Origin: DAOLOF01 sp964463605
Lineage (GTDB): Bacteria > Patescibacteriota > Microgenomatia > UBA1400 > PJMF01
Length of the DNA: 5,772 nt
Direction: 5' to 3'
Assembly (NCBI GenBank): GCA_964463605.1
Contig: CAYXBZ010000046.1
Span: 1 to 5,772, forward strand
Shown: positions 5,653 to 5,772 of the stretch, one piece after another
Layout: each line of letters begins with the position of its first letter
How positions within the stretch are numbered: position 1 is the first letter of the stretch
Notes under the pieces: model-generated
The model's input: the letters and a program-made list of their open reading frames with translations, nothing else
Databases searched by the model: none
What the model was told of the DNA's origin: nothing
Program-made: the position numbers and the translations under genes

Positions 5653-5772
5653 TTATTTATTTAAACGATCAAGGATTAAATTTAGATCTTTCTCAATCTG
5701 CCTTTCAGTACCCTTGAGAGTAATTGACAGTCTTGATTGCATACTTGATTGTCGCAGAGTAATTGAAATAGG
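5653..5772 (-). CDS. 3' end of a convergent gene, product unknown (partial)
   Basis: Read on the - strand, the window edge is open for 39 codons and ends in TAA at 5655-5653, 18 bases from the end of ftsI. The visible C-terminus ends EKDLNLILDRLNK, an amphipathic-looking helix, and SITL occurs twice, 13 residues apart. No family can be named from so little. A 39-codon open frame can occur by chance, so this rests on its position, its protein-like ending and the lack of another explanation for the stretch. The overlapping + strand frame is also open but has no start codon context and a less protein-like composition. If real, it makes ftsI the end of its operon. Confidence 0.4.
   Translation of the reverse strand, partial: PISITLRQSSMQSRLSITLKGTERQIEKDLNLILDRLNK

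Noticed and set aside
5717..5766. Direct repeat AGAGTAATTGA at 5717-5727 and 5756-5766
   Set aside because: Only 11 bases, two copies, 39 bases apart and in the same frame of the probable - strand gene; best explained by a repeated SITL in the protein or by chance, not by a CRISPR or mobile element.
1..5772. A new defence, mobile or biosynthetic system
   Set aside because: All confidently read genes but one are conserved housekeeping genes in a common order; there is no transposase, integrase, toxin-antitoxin pair, nuclease or repeat array.

Overview
The window reads as ordinary bacterial chromosome, not a mobile or defence island. The organism is most likely a member of the Candidate Phyla Radiation (Patescibacteria), perhaps near Microgenomates. 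That placement is inferred from divergent but intact core genes, a compact dcw (division and cell wall) cluster, almost no Shine-Dalgarno sequences, and a lineage-restricted-looking anchored protein beside glycyl-tRNA synthetase. TAA, TAG and TGA all end genes here and no TGA lies inside a gene, so the standard bacterial code (not a TGA-as-glycine code) applies.

Layout. (1) Positions 1-1990: the 3' part of a dimeric-type glycyl-tRNA synthetase gene, then after 32 bases a gene for a single-pass, surface-exposed protein of unknown function. A strong intrinsic terminator at 2017-2047 ends this unit. (2) Positions 2048-2229: a 182-base control region with two TATAAT boxes and three TGGCA direct repeats at about one helical turn, resembling the operator that MraZ uses to control its own promoter. 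(3) Positions 2230-5634: mraZ, rsmH, an ftsL-like gene and ftsI, all on the + strand. Spacings are 20 bases, a 4-base overlap and 8 bases, so they form one operon. (4) Positions 5653-5772: the probable 3' end of a convergent gene on the - strand.

How the genes work together: MraZ is the cluster's transcriptional regulator, RsmH methylates 16S rRNA, the FtsL-like protein is a small divisome membrane protein, and FtsI makes septal peptidoglycan cross-links. The cluster stops after ftsI, where many bacteria continue with murE, murF, mraY and others.

No previously undescribed system was found. The observations most worth a second look are the three-repeat TGGCA element interleaved with both candidate promoters, the unknown anchored protein, and motif substitutions in RsmH, MraZ and FtsI. 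There is no tRNA, rRNA, CRISPR array, insertion sequence or transposase, and no stretch over 300 bases without a gene.
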